From Marinospirillum alkaliphilum DSM 21637 (lineage in GTDB: Bacteria; Pseudomonadota; Gammaproteobacteria; Pseudomonadales; Halomonadaceae): 64,000 nucleotides of DNA. The position numbers and the translations under genes were made by a program. Shown here one piece after another: positions 19,134-28,564 of the stretch; positions within the stretch are counted from its first letter, which is position 1; each line of letters opens with the position of its first letter. The stretch spans positions 1-64,000 of the forward strand of contig NZ_FPJW01000011.1 in the NCBI RefSeq assembly GCF_900119735.1, read 5' to 3'. Under the pieces are notes generated by a model. That model ran no database searches. It was not told where the DNA came from and saw nothing but the letters and a program-made list of their open reading frames with translations.

Positions 19134-20153
19134 ATGGACATGAAACAGGCCATAGATGCCGTCACCCGCCGTCAGGATTTAACCCGTGAACAGATGCGGG
19201 ATGTGATGCAACTGATCATGACCGGTGAGGCCACCGCGGCCCAGATGGGCGGTTTTCTGGTCGGCCTGCGCATGAAAGGTGAAACCGTGGATGAAATCAC
19301 CGCGGCCGCCGAAGTCATGCGCAATCTGGCTACACCGGTACAGATCAAGTCTGATCGACTGGTGGACATTGTTGGCACGGGCGGTGACGGTGCAAACCTG
19401 TTTAACGTATCCACCTGTGCCTGCCTGGTGGTTGCTGCCGCCGGTGGTCAGGTAGCCAAACACGGCAATCGCTCAGTTTCCTCTTCCAGCGGCAGTGCTG
19501 ATCTGCTGGAAGCTGCCGGTGTGCATCTGGCCATCACCCCGGAACAGGTGGCCCGCTGCGTGGAAGAGCTGGGGGTCGGTTTCATGTTTGCGCCCCAGCA
19601 CCACAGCGCCATGAAACATGCCATCGGCCCACGCCGGGAAATGGGCGTTCGCACCCTGTTCAATATCCTGGGACCACTGACCAATCCAGCCGGTGCCCAG
19701 CACCAGTTGCTCGGTGTTTATACGCCCGAGCTGGTACGCCCACTGGCTGAGGTACTGGGCAATCTGGGATTAAAACACGCACTGGTGGTCAGCGGCGAAG
19801 ACGGACTGGATGAAATCTCCATTGCCGGCCCCACTCATGTAGCGGAATACCGCAATGGCCAGCTCAGTGAATACACCATCCAGCCGGAAGACTTTGGCCT
19901 GACCCGCCACTCACTCGATGCCCTGAAAGTCGGATCCGCCAGCGAGTCCCTGGAGCTGATCCGTCAGGTATTAAAAAATCAGCAGGGCCCGGCACTCGAC
20001 ATGGTGCTGCTGAACGCCGGAGCGGCACTTTATGCTGCTGATATTGCCGACTCCATCATTGAAGGGGTGGCGCTGGCCCAGGATGCCATTGCATCCGGTC
20101 AGGCTGCCGAAAAACTCAAGGTACTGGTGAACTTCACCCAGAGCCTGGCATAA
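19134..20153 (+). CDS. trpD: Anthranilate phosphoribosyltransferase
   Basis: This 339-residue enzyme joins anthranilate to PRPP in tryptophan synthesis. The phosphoribosyl-binding loop GTGGDG ([14 protein letters not shown]), [19 protein letters not shown] and [13 protein letters not shown] are all present. The length is normal for stand-alone TrpD. The start follows AGGGAG. It lies 48 bp after trpG and 18 bp before trpC, within one operon. Confidence 0.97.
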   Translation: MDMKQAIDAVTRRQDLTREQMRDVMQLIMTGEATAAQMGGFLVGLRMKGETVDEITAAAEVMRNLATPVQIKSDRLVDIVGTGGDGANLFNVSTCACLVVAAAGGQVAKHGNRSVSSSSGSADLLEAAGVHLAITPEQVARCVEELGVGFMFAPQHHSAMKHAIGPRREMGVRTLFNILGPLTNPAGAQHQLLGVYTPELVRPLAEVLGNLGLKHALVVSGEDGLDEISIAGPTHVAEYRNGQLSEYTIQPEDFGLTRHSLDALKVGSASESLELIRQVLKNQQGPALDMVLLNAGAALYAADIADSIIEGVALAQDAIASGQAAEKLKVLVNFTQSLA

Positions 20154-20171
20154 CTGGCACAAAAGGTCCCC

Positions 20172-20978
20172 ATGCTGATGCACACTGATACCCCCACCAT
20201 CCTGAAAAAAATTGTTGCCCGCAAACACCAGGAAGTGGCTGAGCGCAGCCAGTCAACCAGCTTGAAGGCACTGTATCGCCGCGCTGAGCAGGCGGATGCC
20301 CCTCGCGGTTTCACTCAGGCACTGCTGGACAAGGTTGCAGCCGGGCAACCTGCGGTGATTGCCGAAATCAAAAAGGCCTCACCCAGCAAAGGCGTGCTGC
20401 GTGAAGACTTCATTCCGGCTGAAATTGCCCAGCGTTATGAAGCCTGCGGTGCAGCCTGCCTGTCAGTGCTGACGGATCAGGATTTTTTCCAGGGTCACGA
20501 AGACTACCTGCAGCAGGCGCGGGCCGCCTGTCAGTTGCCGGTGATTCGCAAGGACTTCATTGTTGAGCCTTATCAGGTGGTGGAAGCACGCGCCATCAAT
20601 GCTGACTGCATCCTGCTGATTGCCGCCTGCCTGAATGATGAACAAATGAGTGAGCTTAACCTGCTGGCTCATGAACTGGGCATGGATGTGCTGATTGAAG
20701 TACACAACAAGGAAGAACTGGAGCGGGCATTAAAGCTGCCGAACCGCATCATCGGCATCAACAACCGCGACCTGCACAGTTTTGAAGTGAAGCTGGAGCA
20801 CACCTGGGCGCTTCTGCCCTTTATCCCGCAGGATCGTCTGGTGATCACCGAAAGCGGCATTCTCAGCCAGCAGGATGTGACCGCCATGCAACAGCACCAG
20901 GTGAATGCCTTTCTGGTCGGTGAAGCCTTTATGCGTGCAGAAGACCCAGGCCAGGCACTGCAACAACTCTTTTTCTGA
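20172..20978 (+). CDS. trpC: Indole-3-glycerol-phosphate synthase
   Basis: This 268-residue TIM-barrel enzyme closes the indole ring from CdRP. Diagnostic motifs are [17 protein letters not shown] near residues 63-79, [12 protein letters not shown], and [12 protein letters not shown]. It is a stand-alone TrpC not fused to TrpF, as in pseudomonads. The ATG at 20172 follows AAGG; a second ATG six bases on is possible. It is convergent with crp. Confidence 0.97.
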   Translation: MLMHTDTPTILKKIVARKHQEVAERSQSTSLKALYRRAEQADAPRGFTQALLDKVAAGQPAVIAEIKKASPSKGVLREDFIPAEIAQRYEACGAACLSVLTDQDFFQGHEDYLQQARAACQLPVIRKDFIVEPYQVVEARAINADCILLIAACLNDEQMSELNLLAHELGMDVLIEVHNKEELERALKLPNRIIGINNRDLHSFEVKLEHTWALLPFIPQDRLVITESGILSQQDVTAMQQHQVNAFLVGEAFMRAEDPGQALQQLFF

Positions 20979-21010
20979 CGTGAGGTCCACCACCGGGTTG
21001 TGCCTTCTGC

Positions 21011-21682
21011 TTACGAACCGGGCTGGGACTCACGATAGAGTGGACGTAAACTTGGGTCACGGATGACCAGGCTTTTGCCTTCAGCTTCAACCAACCCCTT
21101 TTCTTCCAGGTCTTTCAGCACACGACCAGACATTTCACGCGAACAACCCACCAGCTGCGCAATCTCCTGTCGGGTGATGCGTACCATCATGCCCTCAGGA
21201 TGAGTCATGGCATCCGGCTGTCTGGCCAACTCCAGCAGCATCCGCGCCACCCGGCCAGTGACATCCAGAAAAGCCAGATCACCCACCTTTTGGGTGGTAG
21301 CACGCAGACGCACTGCCAGTTGATTACCCAACAGGAACCAGAGGCTCTGGTGCTCCCGTGACAGGTTCAGGAAGCGCTCATAACTCATCTCGGCCACTTC
21401 ACACTCGGTTCTGGCTCGCACCCAGGCACTGCGCCGACTGATTTCATCAAACAAACCCAGTTCACCAAAAAAGTCACCCTTGTTGAGGTAGGAAACAATC
21501 ATTTCCCTTCCCTGCTCATCCTCAATGTAAACAGCCACCGTACCCTTGACGATGTAATGGATGGACTGGGCATTTTCACCGGCATGGATCACCAGCGCAC
21601 GCTTGTTGTAACGACGCTTGTGGGCCTGCTCCAGATATACATCCAGAGCGGCATCCCGTGCCTCGGCGTTGGGCAGACTCAT
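21011..21682 (-). CDS. crp: cAMP receptor protein (Crp/Vfr)
   Basis: This 223-residue global regulator binds cAMP and DNA as a dimer. The cyclic-nucleotide domain contains FFGELGLFDEISRRSAWVRA (phosphate-binding cassette), and the long C-helix is followed by the winged HTH (RITRQEIAQLVGCSREMSGRVLKDLEEKGLV). The position between trpC and an osmC-type gene is that of vfr in Pseudomonas. The start has AAGGAG nine bases upstream. It is divergent from the OsmC gene, with a 114-bp shared promoter region. Confidence 0.93.
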   Translation of the reverse strand: MSLPNAEARDAALDVYLEQAHKRRYNKRALVIHAGENAQSIHYIVKGTVAVYIEDEQGREMIVSYLNKGDFFGELGLFDEISRRSAWVRARTECEVAEMSYERFLNLSREHQSLWFLLGNQLAVRLRATTQKVGDLAFLDVTGRVARMLLELARQPDAMTHPEGMMVRITRQEIAQLVGCSREMSGRVLKDLEEKGLVEAEGKSLVIRDPSLRPLYRESQPGS

Positions 21683-21796
21683 TGCAGCAAACTCCTTCCT
21701 TTGGCAGCAGGCAGAAAGGCTGATCAGGTTTCCTGCTGGAGCACCATTAAAGCACCATCAATGGTAAGATTGAAGTCATTGACAGGAGAACAACTC

Positions 21797-22216
21797 ATGC
21801 AAGCAAAAATCAAGTGGACCGATGGCGTTCAATTCATCGCCGAGTCAGGCACCGGCCATGCCGTTGTGGTGGATGGCCCACCGGATTCAGGGGGCCGCAA
21901 TACCGGGCCGCGCCCAATGGAGCTGGTACTGATGGGATTGGGTGCCTGCAGCAGTTATGACGTGGTCAGTATTCTGAAAAAATCCCGTCAGGACATCACT
22001 GACTGCCATACCGAACTCAAGGCTGATCGCGTGGATGCCATCCCCGCTGTATTCAGCAAGATTCACCTGCACTTTGTGGTCAGCGGACGAGACCTGAAAC
22101 CGGCACAGGTGGAGCGTGCGGTGAAGCTCTCGGCAGAAAAGTACTGCTCCGCATCCATCATGCTGGGTAATGCCGGGGTTGAAATCACCCACAGCCATGA
22201 AATAATCAGTGTTTAA
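21797..22216 (+). CDS. OsmC-family peroxiredoxin-like protein (YhfA type)
   Basis: This 139-residue OsmC/Ohr-fold protein has the two family cysteines, in GACSSYDVVSIL and KYCSASIMLGNAG, and the RPMELVLMGLG segment. Relatives reduce organic peroxides or have unknown substrates; the YhfA/PA0653 subgroup lies next to crp in E. coli and Pseudomonas. ATG 21797 with AGGAGA upstream is chosen over the frame that is open to 21557 through the crp promoter. It stands alone, followed by tandem repeats and a terminator. Confidence 0.9.
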   Translation: MQAKIKWTDGVQFIAESGTGHAVVVDGPPDSGGRNTGPRPMELVLMGLGACSSYDVVSILKKSRQDITDCHTELKADRVDAIPAVFSKIHLHFVVSGRDLKPAQVERAVKLSAEKYCSASIMLGNAGVEITHSHEIISV

Positions 22217-22282
22217 CCGGGCAACAAACAAGCCTGGCAGAACGCGCCTGGTGTTTGAAGCAAAAAAACAACCTGCCGTGAC

Positions 22283-22330
22283 CTGAGAAAGAAGCGATCT
22301 AAGAAAGCAGCGACCTGAGAAAGCAGCGAC
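22283..22330. repeat. Three 16-bp tandem repeats
   Basis: CTGAGAAAGAAGCGAT, CTAAGAAAGCAGCGAC and CTGAGAAAGCAGCGAC follow head to tail, with one to three differences between units. They lie between the osmC stop and the terminator, outside any gene. This looks like a slippage-generated minisatellite; no function is evident. Confidence 0.85.
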
Positions 22331-22335
22331 CAGAC

Positions 22336-22365
22336 AAAACAGGCCAGCATTGCTGGCCTGTTTTT
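22336..22365. terminator. Bidirectional Rho-independent terminator
   Basis: AAAACAGGCCAGCA and TGCTGGCCTGTTTT form a long GC-rich stem with T-runs on both strands, between convergent osmC and the carboxynorspermidine dehydrogenase gene. Confidence 0.9.
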
Positions 22366-22380
22366 ATTGGTGCGGCAGGA

Positions 22381-23622
22381 TCAACTGAAGTTCAGCGGGC
22401 GCTCACCGGCTTCATCACGAATACAGGTGGGTAGGCCCATCTGGTTCAGCAGGTTCAGGAAGGGTTTGGGTGGCAGCTCTTCCACGTTCACCATCTTTTC
22501 CACATCCCAGATACCCTGTGCGACCAGCAGGGCAGCAGCCACAGGCGGTACACCGGCAGTGTAAGAAATGCCCTGCGAACCTACTTCGTTATAAGCTTCT
22601 TTATGGTCGGCCACGTTGTAAATGAAGACTTCCCGCTCCTTACCATCCTTCTGCCCCTTCACCAGATCACCGATACAGGTTTTCCCGGTGTAGTTGGGCG
22701 CTAGGGAAGATGGGTCCGGCAGCACTGCTTTCACCACTTTCAGCGGTACCACTTCCTGGCCTTCGGCGGTTTTAACCGGTTGCTCCGAGAGCAGGCCAAG
22801 ATTGTTCAGCACCGTAAACACATTGATGTAATGCTCACCAAAACCCATCCAGAAACGGATGTTGGGAACATCCAGGTTCTTTGACAGGGAATGGATTTCA
22901 TCATGACCCGTCATGTAACTGGTCTGTTCACCCACTACCGGCAGGGAGTCAGTGCGCTTGATTTCAAACATCCGGTTCTGGGTCCACTGGCGATTCTGCC
23001 AGGACCAGACACGTCCGGTGAATTCACGGAAGTTGATTTCCGGATCAAAGTTGGTGGCAAAATACTTGCCGTGACTGCCAGCATTGATATCAATGATGTC
23101 GATGGAGTCAATGGCATCAAAATACTCATCACGCGCCAGTGCCGCATAAGCATTCACCACACCGGGATCAAAACCAATGCCAAGAATGGCGGTGGTTTTA
23201 TTGTTTTCGCACTCCTGCTTACGCTTCCACTCATAGTTACCGTACCAGGGGGGTGTTTCACAGATTTTGGCCGGATCTTCGTGAATGGCAGTATCCAGAT
23301 AAGCGGCGCCGGTTTTGATGCAGGCGCTGAGCACGGACATGTTGACAAAGGCAGAGCCAACATTGATGACGATCTGAGACTGGGTTTCCCTGATCAGGGA
23401 GGCGGTGGCTTCAACATCCAGTGCATCCAGTGCGAAGCAGCAGATTTGTCCGGCCACCTTCATACTACCCTTTTCAGCCACGCTCGCAGCGATGGCTTCA
23501 CACTTTTCCAGTGTTCTTGAGGCAAGGGCAATATTGCCGAGAATATCGTTGTGTTGTGCACACTTATGAGCAACAACCTGGGCGACACCTCCAGCACCAA
23601 TAATCAGAACGTTTTTTTTCAT
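22381..23622 (-). CDS. Carboxynorspermidine/carboxyspermidine dehydrogenase (saccharopine dehydrogenase family)
   Basis: This 413-residue NADPH-dependent enzyme is expected to condense aspartate semialdehyde with diaminopropane or putrescine to give carboxynorspermidine or carboxyspermidine. The nucleotide-binding motif VLIIGAGGVAQVVAHKCA is at residues 5-22. IVINVGSAFVNMSVLSACIKTGAAYLD and GIGFDPGVVNAYAA are conserved in this subgroup. It follows the decarboxylase gene by 42 bp on the same strand; this pairing separates it from lysine saccharopine dehydrogenase. Whether it makes spermidine or norspermidine cannot be read from sequence. Confidence 0.88.
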   Translation of the reverse strand: MKKNVLIIGAGGVAQVVAHKCAQHNDILGNIALASRTLEKCEAIAASVAEKGSMKVAGQICCFALDALDVEATASLIRETQSQIVINVGSAFVNMSVLSACIKTGAAYLDTAIHEDPAKICETPPWYGNYEWKRKQECENNKTTAILGIGFDPGVVNAYAALARDEYFDAIDSIDIIDINAGSHGKYFATNFDPEINFREFTGRVWSWQNRQWTQNRMFEIKRTDSLPVVGEQTSYMTGHDEIHSLSKNLDVPNIRFWMGFGEHYINVFTVLNNLGLLSEQPVKTAEGQEVVPLKVVKAVLPDPSSLAPNYTGKTCIGDLVKGQKDGKEREVFIYNVADHKEAYNEVGSQGISYTAGVPPVAAALLVAQGIWDVEKMVNVEELPPKPFLNLLNQMGLPTCIRDEAGERPLNFS

Positions 23623-23664
23623 CTCGACGCATAACTCCTCTTTGTCATGCAGGTTAAGCAGGGC

Positions 23665-24762
23665 TCAGGAGAGCCCTTGCACAAAGTCGCCGTAGGAAAA
23701 CTCCCTGATGAGCTCCACACGACCATCCAGCTGTTTCACGGCAATGGCAGGCATCTTCACACCGTTGAACCAGTTTTTCTTCACCATGGTGTAACCGGCT
23801 GCATCCTGAAAGGACAGGCGATCACCAATCTGCAGTGGCTGTTCAAAACGGAACTCGCCAAAAATATCGCCCGCCAGACAGGATTTACCGCACACCATGT
23901 ATTCATGCTCACCTTGATTGGGAAGCAGTTTGGCGGACTGGCGATAAATCAGCAGATCCAGCATATGGGCTTCAATCGAGCTATCCACAATAGCCAGATT
24001 TTTGCCATTAAACAGGGTGTCCAGCACTGTCACTTCCAGGGTGGTGGAGTTGGTGATGGCTGCTTCACCCGGCTCCAGATACACCTGCACACCCCAGCGC
24101 TCGGCAAAGTCTTTCAAGCGAGCACAGAAGGCATCCAGCGGATAGTTTTCACCGGTAAAGTGAATCCCTCCACCGAGGCTGACCCACTCTACCCGCTCCA
24201 GCAATGAGCCAAATTTTTCTTCAATGCGCCCCAATAACTGATCAAACAATTCAAAGCTGCTATTTTCACAGTTGTTGTGGAACATGAAGCCGGATATCTG
24301 ATCCATCACTTCGGCAATTCTGGCTGGATCATGTTCACCCAGACGGCTGTGCGGACGCGCCGGGTCAGCCAGAATGAACTCCGAGCTGCTGACACCGGGA
24401 TTAACCCGCAGGCCACGAACATGGCCTTCCGATGCAGCAGCAAAACGCTGCAACTGGCTGATGGAGTTAAAAATGATCTTGTCGCTGTTGGCCAGCACTT
24501 CGGCGATTTCATCATCGGCATAAGCCACACTGTAGGCGTGGGTTTCACCGGCAAATTTTTCGCGCCCCAGCTTCACTTCATAGAGGGAGGAGGTGGTGGT
24601 GCCATCCATGTATTCCTGCATCAGATCAAAGACTGACCAGGTGGCAAAACACTTGAGCGCCAGCAGCGCCTTGGCACCGGACTGCTGGCGAACCTGAGCA
24701 ATTTTCTCCAGGTTCTTCAGCAGACGGGATTTGTCGATCAGGTAACAGGGCGTTTTGAGCAT
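23665..24762 (-). CDS. nspC: Carboxynorspermidine decarboxylase
   Basis: This 365-residue PLP enzyme of the alanine-racemase-fold (group IV) decarboxylases removes CO2 from carboxynorspermidine or carboxyspermidine. Visible features are TPCYLIDKSRL at the start, the PLP lysine in LALKCFATWSVF (about residue 38), HNNCENSSFE, SLGGGIHFTGENYP and the dimer-site cysteine in CGKSCLAGD. It is shorter than diaminopimelate decarboxylase. With the adjacent dehydrogenase it forms the aspartate-semialdehyde route to triamines, replacing the speD/speE route. Confidence 0.93.
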   Translation of the reverse strand: MLKTPCYLIDKSRLLKNLEKIAQVRQQSGAKALLALKCFATWSVFDLMQEYMDGTTTSSLYEVKLGREKFAGETHAYSVAYADDEIAEVLANSDKIIFNSISQLQRFAAASEGHVRGLRVNPGVSSSEFILADPARPHSRLGEHDPARIAEVMDQISGFMFHNNCENSSFELFDQLLGRIEEKFGSLLERVEWVSLGGGIHFTGENYPLDAFCARLKDFAERWGVQVYLEPGEAAITNSTTLEVTVLDTLFNGKNLAIVDSSIEAHMLDLLIYRQSAKLLPNQGEHEYMVCGKSCLAGDIFGEFRFEQPLQIGDRLSFQDAAGYTMVKKNWFNGVKMPAIAVKQLDGRVELIREFSYGDFVQGLS

Positions 24763-24828
24763 GATCCGGCCTCATGCCTGATCCAGCGTCTGGGCTGAAT
24801 CAGGACAGGTAGTTAACAAAACGCGCGA

Positions 24829-25476
24829 TTATATACGATAAACGCTCTTGGTCATCACCTTCGACATCAGTGTCATGACTTTCCTGACCGGCGTGGGAAA
24901 CTCAATGCCTCCGGCAGCCAGTGCCCAGTCTGCATGATGGGCTTCATCTTCATGCATCTGGCGCAGAATGGCGCGGGAACGCTCATCCTGTGCGGGTAAA
25001 TCTTCAAAGTGGTGTTCCAGGTGTTTGCACACCTGATCTTCCGTGGCCGCCACAAAACCCAGGCTGTATTTATCCCCGGCGGCACCGGCAGCAGCACCGA
25101 TACCAAAGGACAGGGCATAAAACACCGGATTCAGCAGACTGGTGTGACTGTCCAACTCTTTCAAGCGCTGCTCACACCAGGCCAGATGATCAATCTCTTC
25201 CTGAGCAGCCAGAGTCATCTGATCACGCACTGCTTCCAGTCGGGCGGTTAATGCCTGGCCCTGGTAAAGGGCCTGGGCACAAACTTCGCCAGTGTGATTG
25301 ATGCGCATCAGGCCTGCTGCATGGCGCCGCTCTTCTTCGGTCATGTCCGGCTGCTCATGCAGCTGTGCCGGATTAGGCCGGTAGGGTTGTGCGGCACCCG
25401 GTACCAGGGTGCGCAGCAGAGTATCAAACTGGCCGATCAGGCGATCGACCGAATTTTCCTGGCGTACAAGGGACAT
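24829..25476 (-). CDS. coq7: Demethoxyubiquinone hydroxylase
   Basis: This 215-residue di-iron monooxygenase hydroxylates demethoxyubiquinone in the penultimate step of ubiquinone synthesis. Three iron-ligand clusters are visible: [29 protein letters not shown] and [11 protein letters not shown]. The length and N-terminus match the pseudomonad Coq7 type; E. coli uses UbiF instead. GGAGG precedes the ATG. It starts 10 bp after ackA and is likely co-transcribed with it. Confidence 0.95.
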   Translation of the reverse strand: MSLVRQENSVDRLIGQFDTLLRTLVPGAAQPYRPNPAQLHEQPDMTEEERRHAAGLMRINHTGEVCAQALYQGQALTARLEAVRDQMTLAAQEEIDHLAWCEQRLKELDSHTSLLNPVFYALSFGIGAAAGAAGDKYSLGFVAATEDQVCKHLEHHFEDLPAQDERSRAILRQMHEDEAHHADWALAAGGIEFPTPVRKVMTLMSKVMTKSVYRI

Positions 25477-25486
25477 TTCACCTCCG

Positions 25487-26710
25487 TCAGGCCACGCCCA
25501 GCTGTTTCAGCGTATGGCGGGCAATCATCTTTTCTTCGTTGGTGGGGATGGCAAACACCTTCACCCGGCTGTCATCCGCTGAAATCAGATATTCATTGGA
25601 GCGATTACGCTGTGGGTCCAGTTTCATGCCCAGCCAGGCATTCTGCTCCACCACTGCAGCACGCAAGTCGGCGTCATTTTCACCCACACCACCGGTGAAT
25701 ACAAATACATCCACACCACCCAGAGCAGCCGCCAGCGAACCGGTTTCACGGGCAATACGATACACAAACATGTCAATCGCTGCTTTGGCCAGCGGATCGG
25801 ATGACTGCTTCAGCGTCAGCATCTCTGAGGAAATACCACCGGACACACCAAACCAACCACATTCCTTATACAGGAAGCTTTCCAGCGCCTTGGCATCCAG
25901 GCCTTTTTCCTGCATCAGGTACAGGAGTACACCAGGGTCCAACTGGCCGGAACGGGTACCCATTGGCAGACCTTCAACGGCAGTGAACCCCATGGTCGAA
26001 GCACGACTTTTGCCCTGATCCATCGCACACATGGAGCTGCCCGCACCCAGATGGGCCACCAGCAGTTTTTTCTGTGCCAGTCCGGCATCCAGGCGACTCA
26101 GCTTGTCATGGATGTATTCATAAGACAGGCCATGAAAACCATAACGACGCACCCCTTCTTCGGTCAGCTTGCGCGGAATGGCAAACTCGCGCGCCACCAC
26201 CGGGATGCTGCTGTGGAACGCAGTATCAAAACAGGCCACCTGCGGACAGTTCGGCAGAAATTCGCGGCACAGGTGAATCAGCTTCAGGTTGAAGGGTTGA
26301 TGCAGGGGGGCCAGCGGAATCAGGGTTTCCAGGAAAGCCAGTACATCACTGTCCACCACCACAGGGCTGGAATAGCGATCACCACCGTGGACCACCCGGT
26401 GCCCAACCCAGGCCACCTGATACTGCGGAGTGTTTTTTTCAATCCAGTCCAGCACCACTTTCAACGCCTGGGCATGGGCCTGGTTATGCGCCACATCCAG
26501 CTGTTCCTTATCCAGGGTTTCCTTATCAACCAGCACACCATCCGGATTTTCACTGTGGTCATAAATTTCCAGCCGTGCCGGGCCAGACAGGTTGGCCACC
26601 TTGACACGAAAATGCTGGGTCACCTCAGTGCCCTGTACATCAAACAGGGAGCACTTCAGGCTGGAAGAGCCGGCGTTGACGATCAACACCATATCGGTTT
26701 TCTGAGTCAT
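25487..26710 (-). CDS. ackA: Acetate kinase
   Basis: This 407-residue ASKHA-fold kinase interconverts acetate plus ATP and acetyl phosphate. Motifs seen are [15 protein letters not shown] at the N-terminus, [45 protein letters not shown] and [17 protein letters not shown] precedes the ATG. The stop of pta is only 3 bp upstream, so the two form the phosphotransacetylase/acetate kinase pair. Confidence 0.96.
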   Translation of the reverse strand: MTQKTDMVLIVNAGSSSLKCSLFDVQGTEVTQHFRVKVANLSGPARLEIYDHSENPDGVLVDKETLDKEQLDVAHNQAHAQALKVVLDWIEKNTPQYQVAWVGHRVVHGGDRYSSPVVVDSDVLAFLETLIPLAPLHQPFNLKLIHLCREFLPNCPQVACFDTAFHSSIPVVAREFAIPRKLTEEGVRRYGFHGLSYEYIHDKLSRLDAGLAQKKLLVAHLGAGSSMCAMDQGKSRASTMGFTAVEGLPMGTRSGQLDPGVLLYLMQEKGLDAKALESFLYKECGWFGVSGGISSEMLTLKQSSDPLAKAAIDMFVYRIARETGSLAAALGGVDVFVFTGGVGENDADLRAAVVEQNAWLGMKLDPQRNRSNEYLISADDSRVKVFAIPTNEEKMIARHTLKQLGVA

Positions 26711-26713
26711 AAC

Positions 26714-27688
26714 TTACTCCAGACGGCCAAGTTTGCGGGCCACCATCACCGCCACAGCACAAGAAGACAGACGCTCCAGCGACTTGGCAGCACGACTGGT
26801 CAGAATGATGGGTACCCGAGCCCCCATCACAATACCGGCGGCCTTGGCATTGGCCAGGTACTGCAACTGCTTGGCAAACATATTGCCGGACTCCAGATCC
26901 GGAGCCATCAAAATATCCACATCCCCCGGCACCGGTGACTTGATGCCCTTGTCCAGTGCGGCTTCCAATGAAATGGCGTTGTCAAAGGCCAGTGGACCAT
27001 CAACAATGGCACCGGTGATCTGACCACGATCCAGCATTTTGCACAGAGCTGCCGCATCCAGGGTGGACTGGATGTTCGGCTTGACCTTTTCCACCGCAGA
27101 CAGAATGGCAGCCTTGGGCAAATCCACACCCAAGGCATGAGCACAGTCAATGGCGTTCTGCAGGATGTCGCGCTTTTCCATCAGGTTTGGTGCAATGTTG
27201 ATGGCCGCATCAGTGATGAACAGGGTTTTGTGGTAGCTGGGCACATCCATTACAAACACATGCGACAAACGACTCTCGGTGCGCAGGCCACCGGTTTTGG
27301 ACACCACCGCACCCAGCAACTCGGAGGTGCCCAGCGAACCTTTCATCAGGGCATGCACTTCACCACAGTAGGCCATTTTTACTGACACTTCCGCTGAGGC
27401 ATGGCTGTGTTCGGTGTCAATGATGGTGTAATCACGCAAATCAATATCAGCCTGCTCAGCGACGGCACGGATCTTTTTTTCCGGCCCGACCAGGAAAGGC
27501 ACAATGATGTCGGCTTCGGCTGCCTCAATGGCGCCTTCCAGACTGTTCACATCAGTGGGGTGCACCACAGCGGTGGGCACCGGTGGTGCATCCTTGGCTT
27601 GCTGCAGAATGCTTTCCAACTGATAGTGTTTAACGTCCTTCACTTCCAGTGCGTGAGGGGCCAGTACCTTCTTGATTGCATCGTTCAT
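26714..27688 (-). CDS. pta: Phosphate acetyltransferase, short Pta/Ptb type
   Basis: This 324-residue enzyme of the phosphate acetyl/butyryltransferase family is expected to interconvert acetyl-CoA and acetyl phosphate, feeding the adjacent acetate kinase. Family segments are FLVGPEKKIRAVAEQADIDL, ALMKGSLGTSELLGAVV, SHVFVMDVP and DILMAPDLESGNMFAKQL. It lacks the N-terminal DRTGG/BioD-like domains of the 700-residue E. coli Pta, and also the MaoC hydratase domain often fused to this type. A phosphobutyryltransferase activity cannot be excluded from sequence. AAAGGG lies upstream of the ATG. Confidence 0.88.
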   Translation of the reverse strand: MNDAIKKVLAPHALEVKDVKHYQLESILQQAKDAPPVPTAVVHPTDVNSLEGAIEAAEADIIVPFLVGPEKKIRAVAEQADIDLRDYTIIDTEHSHASAEVSVKMAYCGEVHALMKGSLGTSELLGAVVSKTGGLRTESRLSHVFVMDVPSYHKTLFITDAAINIAPNLMEKRDILQNAIDCAHALGVDLPKAAILSAVEKVKPNIQSTLDAAALCKMLDRGQITGAIVDGPLAFDNAISLEAALDKGIKSPVPGDVDILMAPDLESGNMFAKQLQYLANAKAAGIVMGARVPIILTSRAAKSLERLSSCAVAVMVARKLGRLE

Positions 27689-27751
27689 GATTACCCTTTC
27701 CTCTGTTGAGCCTGCGCTTCCACTATCCAGTTCATTGCTGAATCAATCACT

Positions 27752-27793
27752 CTTGCAGCAGGCATTGCCATCCTATTGTGGCAAGCCTGCAAG
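27752..27793. repeat. Hairpin between the HIT gene and pta
   Basis: CTTGCA(GCA)GGC(A)TTGCCA, an 8-base loop, and TGGCAAGCCTGCAAG form a long stem with two bulges. It has no T-tract, so it is a weak terminator candidate; it could be an attenuating or processing hairpin in the pta leader. The strand GGCAAGCCTGC is shared with the palindrome before parE. Confidence 0.5.
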
Positions 27794-27826
27794 ACGTTCT
27801 GCTGACAGGCAGCTGTCAATCTGGTT

Positions 27827-28171
27827 TCAACCTGGTGGCCAGGTTAACTGGCGACCAGCCAGTACATGCATGTGAATGTGCCAGACGGTCTGACCACCAT
27901 CTTCATTACAATTCATCACCACACGATAACCCTGCTCGGCAAAACCCAGCTCCCTGGCCAGTTTTGCAGCGGTAACCTGCAAGCGCCCAACCAGTGCGGC
28001 ATCACCCTCTTCCAGATCATTCAGGGTGGTGATGTGGCGCTTGGGGATCACCAGCAGGTGAATGGGTGCCTTGGGATCAATATCATGAAAAGCGATCACC
28101 TGATCGTCTTCATAAGCAATTTTGGCCGGAATCTCACGGCTGACAATTTTGCAAAAAATACAGTCTTGCAT
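27827..28171 (-). CDS. hinT: HIT-family purine nucleoside phosphoramidase (HinT-like)
   Basis: This 114-residue histidine-triad protein has the H-x-H-x-H motif HIHMHVL (about 97-103) and the start CIFCKIVSREIPAKIAYEDD. HinT enzymes hydrolyse adenosine phosphoramidates; the physiological substrate is unclear. GGGAG lies upstream of the ATG. It lies 28 bp after fdxA. In Pseudomonas a HIT gene sits beside coq7 (from memory); here pta-ackA lies between them. Confidence 0.92.
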   Translation of the reverse strand: MQDCIFCKIVSREIPAKIAYEDDQVIAFHDIDPKAPIHLLVIPKRHITTLNDLEEGDAALVGRLQVTAAKLARELGFAEQGYRVVMNCNEDGGQTVWHIHMHVLAGRQLTWPPG

Positions 28172-28199
28172 GCTTCACTCCCGTTTTTATTGTCGTTGA

Positions 28200-28523
28200 T
28201 CAGCGTTCCAGATACTGCAGCTTGCCGGGCTTGCCATCCCAGTCGGCTGCATCTGGCAGTGGGTCTTTTTTCTCAGCAATATTGGGCCAGATTTCTGCCA
28301 GGTCGGCATTCAGTGCCACAAAGTTTTCCATGTCAGCGGGCACTTCATCCTCTGAAAAAATGGCTCCTGCCGGGCACTCAGGCTCACACAGGGCACAGTC
28401 GATGCACTCATCCGGATGAATCACCAGAAAGTTCGGCCCTTCATAAAAACAATCCACCGGACAAACTTCCACACAGTCGGTGTATTTGCAGCGGATGCAG
28501 TTGTCGGTTACAACAAAGGCCAC
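28200..28523 (-). CDS. fdxA: Seven-iron ferredoxin FdxA
   Basis: This 107-residue electron carrier has a 3Fe-4S/4Fe-4S pair: [18 protein letters not shown] for the first cluster region and [16 protein letters not shown] for the second. The start is GTG (28523) with AAGGAGG six bases upstream, a very strong ribosome site. It lies 41 bp downstream of mutS and is probably transcribed from it or from its own promoter within the gap. The mutS-fdxA pairing is shared with pseudomonads. Confidence 0.96.
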   Translation of the reverse strand: MAFVVTDNCIRCKYTDCVEVCPVDCFYEGPNFLVIHPDECIDCALCEPECPAGAIFSEDEVPADMENFVALNADLAEIWPNIAEKKDPLPDAADWDGKPGKLQYLER

Positions 28524-28564
28524 TGAAGCCTCCTTTTATTGGTCATCTTCAATCAAGTCAGCCA

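Noticed and set aside
22283..22330. Possible CRISPR array
   Set aside because: The 16-bp units are contiguous without spacers and there are no cas genes in the window.
22381..23622. Lysine-pathway saccharopine dehydrogenase
   Set aside because: Adjacency to a carboxynorspermidine decarboxylase and the subgroup motifs fit polyamine synthesis better than the fungal-type lysine route.
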